Source of the DNA: CAWIMX01 sp963837345
GTDB lineage: Bacteria > Acidobacteriota > Vicinamibacteria > Vicinamibacterales > CAVVIG01
Reading direction: 5' to 3'
NCBI GenBank assembly: GCA_963837345.1
Contig: CAWIMX010000001.1
Coordinates: forward strand, 1,116,001 to 1,180,000
Length of the DNA stretch: 64,000 nt
The position numbers were made by a program, and so were the translations under genes. Below are positions 1 to 11,980 of this stretch, piece by piece. Numbering within the stretch: position 1 is the first letter of the stretch; every line of letters begins with the position of its first letter. The notes below the pieces were generated by a model. It searched no databases and was not told the DNA's origin. It saw only the letters and a list, made by a program, of their open reading frames with translations.

Positions 1-1
1 C

Positions 2-1720
2 AGGGTCGGCGACATCGCTGACGGCGACGAAGTGCGCCCCTACCCGGGGCGCGGCAACGGCCCCGGCGTCATCGCCACGCATCCGACGGATCCCAATATC
101 GTCTATGCGGTGTGGGCGGAGAATGTGTCCGGAGTCGACGACTCCGACGTCATGTTCTCGCGCTCGCTCGATGGCGGCAATACGTGGGCGCCGCCGCTCC
201 GCGTCAACGACGACGTCAATCCGGTGGGCGAGTTCTTCAGCCAGTTCTGGCCCACACTCTCGGTCGATCCGGTCACGCACGAGATCGACGTGGTCTGGTA
301 CAGCGACGAGAACGACCCCGACCGGACCGACGGAACGCCGCTCGTCGACGTCTATTTCGCGAGCTCGACGGATGATGGCGCGAGCTTCGGGCACAGCGTC
401 CGCGTGACGCCGGCGTCCTCGACGCCCTCCGGCTTCTTCGGCGACTACATCGGGATCGACGCGCTCGGAGGCGTGGCGCATCCCATCTGGACCGACACGA
501 CCATTGGAGGGGACGGCGACATGGACGCCGCCACCACACAGATCGGCGGCGCCGATCTGCGCATCTCGAAGACGGCGCACCCCAACCCTGCCTTCGCGGG
601 AGAGTCGGTCTTCTTCACGATCGCGGTCACGAACGACGGCCCCGCTGACGCCTTCAACTCGATCGTGACGGAGACGCTGCCGCAGGGCGTGACGTTCGTT
701 CCCGGACCCGACGCGTGCCTCCACGGCCCGGCGCCGGGAACCCTGTGGTGCTACCTGGACAAGAGCCTGCCGGCCGGTGCCAGCCAGAGCTTCGACATCA
801 CGCTCGCGATCGGCGAGGACCTTGTCTACGAGGCTGGCGGGCCAGTGACGCTCACGAACACGGCGACCGTCGAATCCGACCAGGCCGACCCCGACCCGTC
901 AGACAACACGGCGAGCGACAGCACGCTCGTGAAAGCCAAGGCCGACGCCGCGGTCGTCAGTCTCGGCGCCGTCGCGCCGCCGCCCGCAGTGATCGTCGGA
1001 TACCCAATCGCGTTGACCCTGCGCACGGTGATCACGAACGACGGGCCGTCGTCTCCAGTGGACGTGATCGTCTCGCGGACCGCAACGGCGCCGGCGGGTT
1101 CGACGGTCAGCCCGACGTCGTCATCGACCATCGCCTCGGCGCTGGCACGGCACGAACTTCGGACGCTCGACGAGACATTTACGATCGTCTGCGGCGCGCC
1201 GGGGCCACAGACATTCTCGTTCGGCAGCTCGCTGCAGCTCGCGAAGCCGGGGGACGTCGACCCGGACCTCACGAACAACGCCGCCGTGACGTCCGCGACG
1301 GTCGAATGTTTCGTACCCGTGGCGATCAACATCAAGCCCGGCAGCCTCTCGAACCCGACCAACCTCCACGGGACAGCACCTACCGGTGTGCTGACCACGC
1401 GGGCCGGCGAGTACGGCCTGCCGCTCGCCTTCGACGCCACGACGATCGATCCGACGAGCGTCGTGTTCGGACCGGCGTCGTTGGTCTTCTCCCTGACCGG
1501 TGGTGCGGCGGCGGTCCACGGAGCCGGGCACATCGAGGACGTGTTGGAGCGAGACGAGAAGACGCGCGACGGCGACCTCGACATGGTTCTGCAGTTCCGC
1601 GTCTCCCAGAGCGGCTTGACGGCGGCGTCGACGGAGGCCTGTGTGAGGGGCGCCTTCACGGGACCGGACGGTGCCGAACACGTGTTCATCGGCTGCGACT
1701 CGGTCAGGGTGGTTCCTTAG
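2..1720 (+). CDS. Secreted/surface protein with DUF11-type repeat domain (5' end outside window)
   Basis: The frame is open to the left edge, so the N-terminus is missing. The first ~170 residues read like a BNR/sialidase-type beta-propeller segment, with phrases such as SRSLDGGNTWAPP and SSTDDGASFG resembling Asp-box repeats. From about residue 185 follows a DUF11 conserved-repeat domain (ADLRISKTAHPNPAFAGESV ... FFTIAVTNDGPADAF), then a second, weaker copy. The C-terminus holds a segment (INIKPGSLSNPTNLHG ... FDATTIDPTSVVFGP) of a kind found in many secreted bacterial proteins. All of this is typical of exported, cell-surface or matrix proteins. No catalytic function can be assigned and no membrane anchor or sorting signal is visible at the C-terminus. 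Confidence 0.75.
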   Translation, partial: RVGDIADGDEVRPYPGRGNGPGVIATHPTDPNIVYAVWAENVSGVDDSDVMFSRSLDGGNTWAPPLRVNDDVNPVGEFFSQFWPTLSVDPVTHEIDVVWYSDENDPDRTDGTPLVDVYFASSTDDGASFGHSVRVTPASSTPSGFFGDYIGIDALGGVAHPIWTDTTIGGDGDMDAATTQIGGADLRISKTAHPNPAFAGESVFFTIAVTNDGPADAFNSIVTETLPQGVTFVPGPDACLHGPAPGTLWCYLDKSLPAGASQSFDITLAIGEDLVYEAGGPVTLTNTATVESDQADPDPSDNTASDSTLVKAKADAAVVSLGAVAPPPAVIVGYPIALTLRTVITNDGPSSPVDVIVSRTATAPAGSTVSPTSSSTIASALARHELRTLDETFTIVCGAPGPQTFSFGSSLQLAKPGDVDPDLTNNAAVTSATVECFVPVAINIKPGSLSNPTNLHGTAPTGVLTTRAGEYGLPLAFDATTIDPTSVVFGPASLVFSLTGGAAAVHGAGHIEDVLERDEKTRDGDLDMVLQFRVSQSGLTAASTEACVRGAFTGPDGAEHVFIGCDSVRVVP

Positions 1721-1798
1721 GATCCGCCCCGGACCCGTACGACGACGCCAGCGTGCGCTCTGACGGCGCCTGGCGAGGAGGGCCTTCGGGCGCCTGTC

Positions 1799-3043
1799 GT
1801 GATAAGAGTGGTCCTCACGAAAGGGAGCCGACGCGTGGCCAGGACTGCGGTGAACGCCAGTGCGCGCGGGAAGCACTGGAGCGACGGGGTCGACACGGCT
1901 GCGACCACCCGCCTGGCCCCCGTGTCATCGAAAGGTGCCCGCCAGCCGGATGAGTTCCTCCGGCTCCCCCGGCTCATCGTCAGCCCCGCCACCCGCCTGA
2001 CCTACCGGATCGAACGGCTGCTCGGGCAGGGCGGCTTCGGCCGGGTGTTCCTCGCATCGCGCCTCGGACGGTCCGCAGTCGTGCCGAAGGACGTCTGCGT
2101 GAAGGTCAGCGCGCACGCCGACGCGTGGATCCGCGAGGCCTACTTCGGCCAGCTGCTCGACGACCATCCGCGCGCCGTCCGCCTGTACGACCGGTTTCCC
2201 ATCATGGCGCCCGACGGGCAGGTGATCTATGCGCTCGTGCTCGAGCGGGCCCGGCACGGCGACCTCGGCGCGTTTCTGCGGCGGACGGGCAAGGCCTGGA
2301 GCGAGGCGGCGGTGCGGCGCGAGATCGCCGGCCTCCTCGAAGTGCTGCGCAAGCTGCATCGCGGCCAGCTGCTGCACCGGGATCTGACGCCGATGAACGT
2401 GTTCGTGTGCGATCACAACCGGCTCAAGCTTGGCGATTTCGGGATCGTCCGCCAGCAGAGCGACCGCCGCGGCGTCACGGCGCGCACGATGAACCTGATG
2501 ACCGCGCCGAGCGACATCGTCGATCGCGAGGCGCCGAAGTGGCAGGCGCGCGACGACGTGTACCAGGTGGGCCAGCTGGTGGCGATGCTGGTCAAGGGCG
2601 ACGCCCGCGCGCGGATCCGGTCCGGCGACGTCCGCAGCCTCGGCTGCAGCGATCACCTGAAAGAGATCATCTATCGCTGCATCGGCGAACGGCGGAAGCG
2701 CTATGAAAGCGCCGACGAGCTGATCGACGCGCTGCGCACGCCACCGCCGCGATTGAAGCCGGGACTGCTCCGCAGCCTCAAGGGGGTGCACCTGGCGTTT
2801 ACCGGCTTCCTGAGCAGGCCGCGCCGGGAGGCCATCCGAGCGGCGCGTCGGGCGGGCGCGGTCGTGCACGGCGGGCCATCAGCCCGGACGCGCGTTGTCG
2901 TCCGGGGACGGCCCAATGCTCTGCAGGCCGCGGGAAGGGACGCCGGCCTCAAGCTGATGGAAGTGAAGCGGTTGCGAGAGAAGGGGCTCCGCATCACCCT
3001 GCTCACCGAGAGGCAGTTCTGGCGTCTCGCCGCCAGGCGCTGA
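1799..3043 (+). CDS. Serine/threonine protein kinase with C-terminal BRCT domain
   Basis: A 414-residue soluble protein starting at GTG. After a ~65-residue unmatched N-terminus comes a Hanks-type kinase domain: glycine loop GQGGFG (76-81), the ATP-binding lysine in VCVKV (K102), catalytic loop HRDLTPMN (193-200) and the metal-binding DFG (213-215). From about residue 327 a BRCT-like fold begins (LKGVHLAFTGFLSRPRREAI), with the conserved basic and glycine pattern and a closing Trp in RQFWRLAARR. Unlike most bacterial kinases of this class it has no transmembrane helix and no PASTA or WD domains. BRCT domains bind phosphopeptides or DNA ends, as in NAD-dependent DNA ligase, so a link with DNA-damage signalling is possible but is inference. 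It appears monocistronic; a convergent antiporter gene ends 9 bp downstream. Confidence 0.85.
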   Translation: MIRVVLTKGSRRVARTAVNASARGKHWSDGVDTAATTRLAPVSSKGARQPDEFLRLPRLIVSPATRLTYRIERLLGQGGFGRVFLASRLGRSAVVPKDVCVKVSAHADAWIREAYFGQLLDDHPRAVRLYDRFPIMAPDGQVIYALVLERARHGDLGAFLRRTGKAWSEAAVRREIAGLLEVLRKLHRGQLLHRDLTPMNVFVCDHNRLKLGDFGIVRQQSDRRGVTARTMNLMTAPSDIVDREAPKWQARDDVYQVGQLVAMLVKGDARARIRSGDVRSLGCSDHLKEIIYRCIGERRKRYESADELIDALRTPPPRLKPGLLRSLKGVHLAFTGFLSRPRREAIRAARRAGAVVHGGPSARTRVVVRGRPNALQAAGRDAGLKLMEVKRLREKGLRITLLTERQFWRLAARR

Positions 3044-3051
3044 CACGTCGA

Positions 3052-4725
3052 TCACCGCGCATACCGCTCCCGCCGAATCTCCGTCGCCACGGCCAGAATC
3101 TGGTCCGCGGGCATGTTCAGCCGCCGGAGGGCCTGACTCGTCATGTCGACGGCCGCCTCGAACTCGGGCGACGTGACCTCCTGCACTCCGAGGGCGTAGA
3201 GCGCGCGCACGGCCTCCGGTCCGTCGGCTCGCGCGCCGATGGTCGTGTCGCCGCGAAGGCGCTTCGCCGCGACGACGATCGCCCGCACATCGGGAAATGC
3301 CGGCACGGTCACGAGCAGCGCCGTCGCCCGCAGAATCCCCGCCGCCTCCAGGACAACCGCGTGGCTCGCGTCGCCGTAGATCACCGGCAGGCCCGCAGCC
3401 TTCGCCTGCTGCACGCGCCGGTCGTCGAGCTCGACCAATACACACGGCAGCGCGAGGCGTGAGAGCGCTTCCGCCACGGTCCGTCCCACGCGCCCCGCTC
3501 CCGCCACGACAACGTGCCCGGCGAGTCCCGCGGGCGGGAGATTGATCGCCTCGAGCGGCTCGCGCGGCGCTCGACCCGCCACGTACCGATAGATCCAGGG
3601 CGTGGCGCCCGAGATGAGCGGGGTGAGCGCCATGGTCAGGACGGCGGCGTTCAAGACGAGCGTATAGAGATCGTTCGTGATGGCTCCGCTGGCCCGCCCC
3701 ACGCCGGCGAGCACGAAGGCAAACTCTCCGACTTGAAAGAGCGTGAGCCCGACCGCCCAGGGGATCACGCGCTGATAGCCGAACAGCCGGACGACTCCGG
3801 CCAGAATCATGGCCTTCCCCACGATGATCGCGGTCACGACCACGGCGAGCGCTCCCACCTGCCGCCAGGCGAGGACTGGGTCGAGCAGCATGCCCACCGA
3901 GACGAAGAACAACATGCCGAACAGATCGCGCAGCGGCATGACGTCGCTCAGGGCCTGGTGGGCATACTCGGACTCGCTGACGACGAGGCCGGCAATGAAC
4001 GCGCCCAGCGCGACCGAGAGGCCCAGCCGCCAGGCGGCATATCCGACACCGAGCGCGACGGCCGTCGTGGTCAGCAGAAACAATTCGCGCGAGTTCGACC
4101 GCACCATCGTGGCCATCAGGCGCGGAATCACGCGAGTCGCGACGACGACGATCAGGCCCAGCAGCGCCAGCGCGCGGACCGTGGCGACGGCGACGGCCAT
4201 CGCCCCGCCTCCGGGACGACCGAGCTCCGGCAGGATGATCATGAGCGGCACGACGGCGAGATCCTGCACGACGAGCAGGCCCAGCATGACGCGGCTCGAC
4301 AAGGTGCCGAGCCGCCCCTGCGACTGCAACGTCTTGAGCGCCACCATCGTGCTCGACAGTGAGACGAGCGCGCCGAACCACAGCGATGCGGGCCACGTCC
4401 AGCCGAGCGCGATCGCCAGGCCGGCCCCTGATGCGATCGTGAGGATGATCTGCACGACGGCGCCGCCCAAGGCCACCGCTCGCACCGGGGCCAACGCGCG
4501 AAACGACACTTCGAGGCCGAGCGAGAACAGCAGAAGCGCCACACCCACATCGGCGAGCTGCTCGATGTCCTGGATGTGGGCCACGGTGAAGCCGCCGGTG
4601 AACGGACCCACGACGACGCCCGCCAGCATGTAGCCGACGATCAAAGGCTGGCCAAGGCGATGCGCCAGGACGCCTCCCGCGAGGGCGGCGACGAGCACGA
4701 GCGTCAGGTCGGCAAGCAGTTCCAT
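3052..4725 (-). CDS. Kef/CPA2-type cation:proton antiporter with RCK (TrkA-N) domain
   Basis: 557 residues. The first ~380 form the 12-13 helix sodium/hydrogen-exchanger fold of the CPA2 family, beginning MELLADLTLVLVAALAGGVL and including the GYMLAGVVVGPFTGGF helix. Near residue 395 the NAD-binding Rossmann motif GHVVVAGAGRVGRTVAEAL starts an RCK/TrkA-N domain that gates transport by nucleotide binding. Length and order match KefB/YbaL-like proteins. The likely role is potassium or monovalent-cation/proton exchange at the inner membrane in pH or electrophile stress. No KefF/KefG ancillary gene lies nearby, so the substrate is not settled. It ends 9 bp from the convergent kinase gene. Confidence 0.9.
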   Translation of the reverse strand: MELLADLTLVLVAALAGGVLAHRLGQPLIVGYMLAGVVVGPFTGGFTVAHIQDIEQLADVGVALLLFSLGLEVSFRALAPVRAVALGGAVVQIILTIASGAGLAIALGWTWPASLWFGALVSLSSTMVALKTLQSQGRLGTLSSRVMLGLLVVQDLAVVPLMIILPELGRPGGGAMAVAVATVRALALLGLIVVVATRVIPRLMATMVRSNSRELFLLTTTAVALGVGYAAWRLGLSVALGAFIAGLVVSESEYAHQALSDVMPLRDLFGMLFFVSVGMLLDPVLAWRQVGALAVVVTAIIVGKAMILAGVVRLFGYQRVIPWAVGLTLFQVGEFAFVLAGVGRASGAITNDLYTLVLNAAVLTMALTPLISGATPWIYRYVAGRAPREPLEAINLPPAGLAGHVVVAGAGRVGRTVAEALSRLALPCVLVELDDRRVQQAKAAGLPVIYGDASHAVVLEAAGILRATALLVTVPAFPDVRAIVVAAKRLRGDTTIGARADGPEAVRALYALGVQEVTSPEFEAAVDMTSQALRRLNMPADQILAVATEIRRERYAR

Positions 4726-4789
4726 GGAGGAATGCCGGGCGCCGGTGAAGGATGAGCGCGGCGACCGCGAGACCGGATGATACCTGCGG

Positions 4790-6337
4790 CTACGGCCGAG
4801 GCTCGCGCGGGACGGGAATCGGCCCGGCCGCCTTCACCCGATCCCACACACGCCTGGAGACCCTGGCCGCGTCGGCGACGATGCCCGGTGCGTCCATCGA
4901 CAGCACCTGGTTGGCACGCATCAGGAACCGCCCGTCGACCATCACCGACTCGACGTCCGACGACTGTCCGTCGTGGACGATGGCCGACAGGAGGCGGCCC
5001 GCGGGCACGAGGTAGGGCTTCATCGTGTCGACGACGATCAGGTCGGCCTTCTTCCCGACGTCGAGGGTGCCGATGGTCCGTTCCTGGTTCACAGCCGCCG
5101 CCCCGCCCTGCGTACAGTCGGCGAGCATGTCTTCGGGCTGGGGACGCGTACCCGGCCGCTCGTCGTCGGTGCGCGAGATGCGCTCGGTCAGGAGGGCGAC
5201 CTTCATGACGCTGAAGACGTCGTTGGTGTTGTTGTCGGTGCCGTTGGCGATCGTGCAGCCGGCCGCGCGCAGCCTGGCGATGGGCGGGACGACCCCGCGA
5301 TTGGCGGCCATGTTCGCCTGGTGCGACACGATGATGCGCCGGCTGCCGACGAGCGCGATGTCGGCATCGTCCAGGTACCGGCAGTGCGCCGCGAAGAGCC
5401 GCGGTCCGAGGAAACCCGCCCGGTCGAGAAAGGCCGGGGGCGTGAGCCCGTGCCACTTCTTCATGAAGTCGCGCTCCCACGTCGTCTGGGAGAGGTGGAT
5501 CGTGTATCCGACGCCGTGCTGATCGGCGAACGAGCGGACTGCCTGCAACAGCTCGGGCGACGAGGTCTCGGCGAGGGCGGCAGCCGGAAACACGCTGATG
5601 CGCCCCTGGCTGCGGCCATGCCACGCCGCGAAGAGGTCGCTGATCCGCTGCATGCCCTCGTCGCGCAGCCGGGCCGAGAACCTCGGGGCTTCCTTGGTAT
5701 TCGCGAGCCCCTCGGGTGCCATCGGGCCCGGTACGTTCTCGGCGTCGCGCACCGACTCGGCAAACACGCAGCGCAAGCCGGTCGCCGCCAACGCCGCGGC
5801 ATAGCGGTTGATGTTTCCGGAGTTCTCCACGATCGTCGTGGTCCCGGTCCGGAGCGCCTCCAGGGCCGCCACTTGCATCATCAACGTGTCCTCGTCGCCC
5901 TCGAGCAGGCTGGTGGGCGACACCGCCAGGCGCACGCTGTTGGGAAAACCGAAGTCCTCGTTGAACCCGCGCGCGAGGACCGCCGCCATGTGCATGTGAC
6001 AGTTGACGAGGCCGGGAAGGATCGCCTTGCCCCGCCCGTCGTAGACGTCCGCGCCGCGATACCGCTGGAGCATGTCGTCGGTGGGCCCGATCGCGGCGAT
6101 GCGATCGCCGCTCACCACGAGCGCCACGTCGTCCCGGGTGGCGTCGGGGTTGACGACCGTGGTGTGCGTAAAGACGACGGCGCCCGGCGTCTGCTGGGCC
6201 CCGAGGCCGCGGCGCGGGAGCAGGACGGACGCGGCGCCGGCCCCGGCACCGGCAAGCAGCGCGCGCCGGCTGATGTCGACCCGGCGCGGCGCGCAGGCCG
6301 CGGGACCCGACGAGCGACGGCGGCGTGATCGTGGCAT
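4790..6337 (-). CDS. Tat-exported metal-dependent amidohydrolase (SsnA/TrzN-like)
   Basis: Start chosen at the ATG that gives MPRSRRRRSS, because a longer frame would run into the upstream gene. About 515 residues. A twin-arginine signal (DISRRALLAGAGAGAASVLL) precedes the mature enzyme. The amidohydrolase barrel has the metal pair HMH in VNCHMHMAA, a further histidine in HLSQTTWERD, another in AAHCRYLDD, and the metal aspartate in GTDNNTND. This layout matches the ATZ/TRZ, SsnA and 8-oxoguanine deaminase group, which hydrolyses or deaminates ring C-N bonds. The substrate cannot be told from sequence. It lies 10 bp after a second amidohydrolase, presumably in one transcript, so the pair may act in sequence on peptide or nitrogenous substrates in the periplasm. 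Confidence 0.85.
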   Translation of the reverse strand: MPRSRRRRSSGPAACAPRRVDISRRALLAGAGAGAASVLLPRRGLGAQQTPGAVVFTHTTVVNPDATRDDVALVVSGDRIAAIGPTDDMLQRYRGADVYDGRGKAILPGLVNCHMHMAAVLARGFNEDFGFPNSVRLAVSPTSLLEGDEDTLMMQVAALEALRTGTTTIVENSGNINRYAAALAATGLRCVFAESVRDAENVPGPMAPEGLANTKEAPRFSARLRDEGMQRISDLFAAWHGRSQGRISVFPAAALAETSSPELLQAVRSFADQHGVGYTIHLSQTTWERDFMKKWHGLTPPAFLDRAGFLGPRLFAAHCRYLDDADIALVGSRRIIVSHQANMAANRGVVPPIARLRAAGCTIANGTDNNTNDVFSVMKVALLTERISRTDDERPGTRPQPEDMLADCTQGGAAAVNQERTIGTLDVGKKADLIVVDTMKPYLVPAGRLLSAIVHDGQSSDVESVMVDGRFLMRANQVLSMDAPGIVADAARVSRRVWDRVKAAGPIPVPREPRP

Positions 6338-6347
6338 GGCTCGCGCC

Positions 6348-8003
6348 TTACCGGCGATCGCGGTGGCCGCGGCCGACGAGCGGCTTGCCGGGTCGCGCGC
6401 CGGTGTGCTGGCCATGGTCGATCACGAGCACGCCGTTCACCGCGACGTAATCGACGCCCTTCGCGTACGATTTGGGCCGCTCGAACGAGTTCGACTCCCC
6501 GACCGTCGAGGGATCGAACACCACGAGGTCGGCCGCGAAGCCTTCACGCACCTGACCGCGGTCGCGCAGGCCCAGGATCTGCGCCGGCAGCGACGACATC
6601 TTCCGGACCGCGTCCTCGAGCGTCAGGACGTGCTCCTCGCGCACGTAGTGTCCGAGCACGCGCACGTTGGTGCTGTAGTTGCGCGGGTGCGGGACCCCGG
6701 GCGCGTCGAGGTTGATGGCGGAGCCGTCGCTCGCAATCGACACCCACGGCTCCCTCATCACGGCCCGGACGTCCTCCTCGGACATGGTGTGGAAGATGCC
6801 GGTGATGCGTCCGCCGTCTTCCGCCATCAGCGCGATACAGGTGTCCGCGGGATCGCTGTCGCCCCGCAGCTTGGCGATCTCCGACACGCGCATCCCCTCG
6901 TACTTCCGGTTCTGTTCGCTGCCGGATCGGCCCATCACGATGCCATCCCACCAGCCGTGTTCCCTGGCCCAGGTGTTGAAGTCCTTGTCCGTCTTGATCC
7001 GGGCCCGCACCGCGGGATCCTTGAGCCGCTCGGCGAATTTCGCCGGGCCGCCCTCGCGCGCCCACAACGGAAAGAAGGCGCTCCAGCCGTGGTTCATGGC
7101 CGTGTACGGATATTCGTTGGCGGTGACGTCGAGCCCTCGAGCGCGCGCCTCCTCGATCATCGCGAGATACTTGCCCACCGTGCCCCAGTTGTCCCTGGCC
7201 CGGATCTTCAGGTGGAAGATGTGCACGGGGATGTGCGCTTCGTCCGCAACCCGAATCGCGAACGCGATTTCCTGCTCCTGCTCGAACCCTTCGCTTCCGA
7301 CGTGCGACGTGTAGTTGCCGCCGTACGAGGCTGCGACCCTGGCCATCTCGAGGATTTCGTCGGGATGCTCGGGGCCGCCGCTCTCGAAGCGCGTGACCAG
7401 CCCCCAGGCGCCTTCCTGCATCGATCGGGCGACGAGCTGCTTCATCCGCTCGACCTCGGCCGGCGTCGCGGCCCGCGACTCGTACCCCATGACGACGCGC
7501 CGCACCTGTTCGGCCGACACGTGCGAGATCACGTTGATCGAGATCCCTTGGCGCGACAGCCGATCGAAGTAGCCCGTGAAGGTCGTCCAGTCGGCCTTCG
7601 GACCGTCCGTCGCGTCGTCCACCAGGCCATCGCGGGGCGCCACGGAAGTGCTCTCGCCGATGACGTCGAGCGTGACGCCCTGCCGGACCTTGCTCTGCGC
7701 GTCGCCATCCTCGAGGAGCGGCATGTCGGAGTGGGTGTGGAGGTCGATGAAGCCGGGCGCCACGACCAGGCCCGCCGCGTCGACGACGCGCGCGGCCGAG
7801 CCGTTCACCGTGCCGACGGCCGCAATCCGGCCGTCCTTCACGGCAACGTCGCCGGCGAACCACGGGTTTCCGGTGCCGTCGATGATGTGGCCGCCGCGGA
7901 TGACCAGGTCGTAGGCAGGAGCCTGGGCGCGCAGCTGGTCTCCGGACACGCCAAGCGCGGCCGTCGCCGCGACGACCAACGCCGTCACCGTCGTGCGAGT
8001 CAT
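6348..8003 (-). CDS. N-acyl-D-amino-acid deacylase family amidohydrolase, exported
   Basis: 551 residues with a Sec-type signal peptide (MTRTTVTALVVAATAALG). The mature part opens with DLVIRGGHIIDGTGNPWFAG and the binuclear-metal motif GFIDLHTHSDMPLL, both hallmarks of D-aminoacylases of the amidohydrolase superfamily. Further metal ligands are in NYTSHVGSEG and HIFHLKIRARDN, and the conserved aspartate is in SIASDGSAIN. Members release D-amino acids from N-acyl derivatives; related proteins act on other amides, so the precise substrate is unproven. It is first in a two-gene unit with the Tat-exported amidohydrolase 10 bp downstream. Confidence 0.88.
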   Translation of the reverse strand: MTRTTVTALVVAATAALGVSGDQLRAQAPAYDLVIRGGHIIDGTGNPWFAGDVAVKDGRIAAVGTVNGSAARVVDAAGLVVAPGFIDLHTHSDMPLLEDGDAQSKVRQGVTLDVIGESTSVAPRDGLVDDATDGPKADWTTFTGYFDRLSRQGISINVISHVSAEQVRRVVMGYESRAATPAEVERMKQLVARSMQEGAWGLVTRFESGGPEHPDEILEMARVAASYGGNYTSHVGSEGFEQEQEIAFAIRVADEAHIPVHIFHLKIRARDNWGTVGKYLAMIEEARARGLDVTANEYPYTAMNHGWSAFFPLWAREGGPAKFAERLKDPAVRARIKTDKDFNTWAREHGWWDGIVMGRSGSEQNRKYEGMRVSEIAKLRGDSDPADTCIALMAEDGGRITGIFHTMSEEDVRAVMREPWVSIASDGSAINLDAPGVPHPRNYSTNVRVLGHYVREEHVLTLEDAVRKMSSLPAQILGLRDRGQVREGFAADLVVFDPSTVGESNSFERPKSYAKGVDYVAVNGVLVIDHGQHTGARPGKPLVGRGHRDRR

Positions 8004-8092
8004 GGACGCCTCCCTGAATGAGCCGTGCCTATTCTAGGCGGCGAGGGGGGCGTCTTCCAGTGCAACCGAGGGCCGGCCGCACGGTCGAGCGA

Positions 8093-8314
8093 TCAGGCCG
8101 CGGTGGATCGCGCCGCCTCACGCAGCTCGCGCTCTGCCTGCAGCCAATCGTCGACGTCGTGCCCGTGGCGGTATCCGCGGGCGCGGTAGATCGCGAACGC
8201 CCGCTCCGCGATGGCGTCTGCCGTCGGATGGATGCGATCCGTCGACGGAGCCGGCGCGGCCGGCCGCGGCATGCTGACGAGGTTCTGCGTCTTCTTTCTG
8301 ATCGTCTTCGCCAT
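8093..8314 (-). CDS. Small DUF2934-type protein
   Basis: 73 residues. The core IAERAFAIYRARGYRHGHDV followed by DDWLQAERELREA matches the short DUF2934 module, which is common in Acidobacteriota and Proteobacteria and has no known function. A basic, proline-rich N-terminus (MAKTIRKKTQNLV) precedes it. It stands alone between the amidohydrolase pair and a DMT transporter on the other strand. No membrane segment. Confidence 0.75.
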   Translation of the reverse strand: MAKTIRKKTQNLVSMPRPAAPAPSTDRIHPTADAIAERAFAIYRARGYRHGHDVDDWLQAERELREAARSTAA

Positions 8315-9330
8315 GAGCCAATCCTCCGAACATCGTACGGGTTGATCTTCACTCTATGCCGCCGCGCACGACAGTACAAGCGACAACTTTGTCGACACGA
8401 CTGTCGGCCCCGACGAAGCAGAATAGACGCATGAGCGCGATTCGATGAGCGGCGCACGCCAGGGCAGGAATGTCGCATTCTTCGGCCTGCTGTGCCTGAT
8501 CTGGGGATCGACGTGGCTCGTGATCAAAGTCGGCTATGGCGGCCTCGGGCCGTTCAACGTCGCCTCGCTCCGCTTCCTGATCGCGTCCGCGATGCTCGCC
8601 GCCCTGGCGCCGATGCTCCGCGCCCGGTGGCCGCGAGGCCGTGGCGAATGGACGCTCGTCGCGGTGGTCGGCGTCGCGCTCTTCGGCGCCGACTACGGGT
8701 TGATCTACTGGGCCGAGCAGTACCTCGACAGCAGCCTCACGGCCATCCTCTTCGCCGCCCTGCCGGTCATCACCGGCGTGTTCGCCCACTTCTACCTCCC
8801 CGGCGAGCGCCTCACCCCGCGGACGCTCGGCGGCGCGATCGTCGCGTTCGCCGGTGTCGTGGCGTTGTTCGGCAACCGGATCGGCTTCGATCCCGCCCAG
8901 GCGGCGCCCATGCTCGGCGTCGTCGCCGCGGCGGCATGCGCGGCCATCGCCGCCGTGGCGACGAAGCGGCACGGAAGCGCCCTGCACCCGGCCGCGCTCA
9001 ACGCTCCCGCCATGCTGATCGGCGCCGTCGCCCTTGCCGGCGCCTCGATCGTCGGCGGCGACGGCTTCGAGCTGCCGCGGTCGTCCTCTGCGTGGTTCGC
9101 GATCTTGTATCTGGCGATCGCCGGCAGCGTTGTCGGCTTCCTGGCCTATTTCAGCCTGCTGAAGAACTGGAGCGTCACGAGCCTGAGCTTCGTGACCATC
9201 TTTACGCCGAGCGTAGCGCTGCTCCTCGGCGTCGTCTTCCTGGGCGAGCAGGTGACGATCGGCATGCTGGCGGGCGCGGCGCTGATTCTGGCTGGGGTCG
9301 GCCTGGCCGTCATGCCCCGCGTCGGCGGCC

Positions 9331-11844
<2,514 letters not shown>

Positions 11845-11980
11845 TTCGAGAGCAGCGGCGCATTCCGACAGCAAATCACGATCCCCCGAGGCCCCCCCGG
11901 GAGTCGGCGATTTGCGCTGATCGAGGATTTCGAACGGAGATGGGGCAGAAATCCTGACACCGGACCGGGAAGATCCTTCC

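Noticed and set aside
8370..8412. GTCGAC-centred palindrome between DUF2934 and DMT genes as an operator
   Set aside because: Short, with imperfect arms and no promoter around it; expected by chance in GC-rich sequence.
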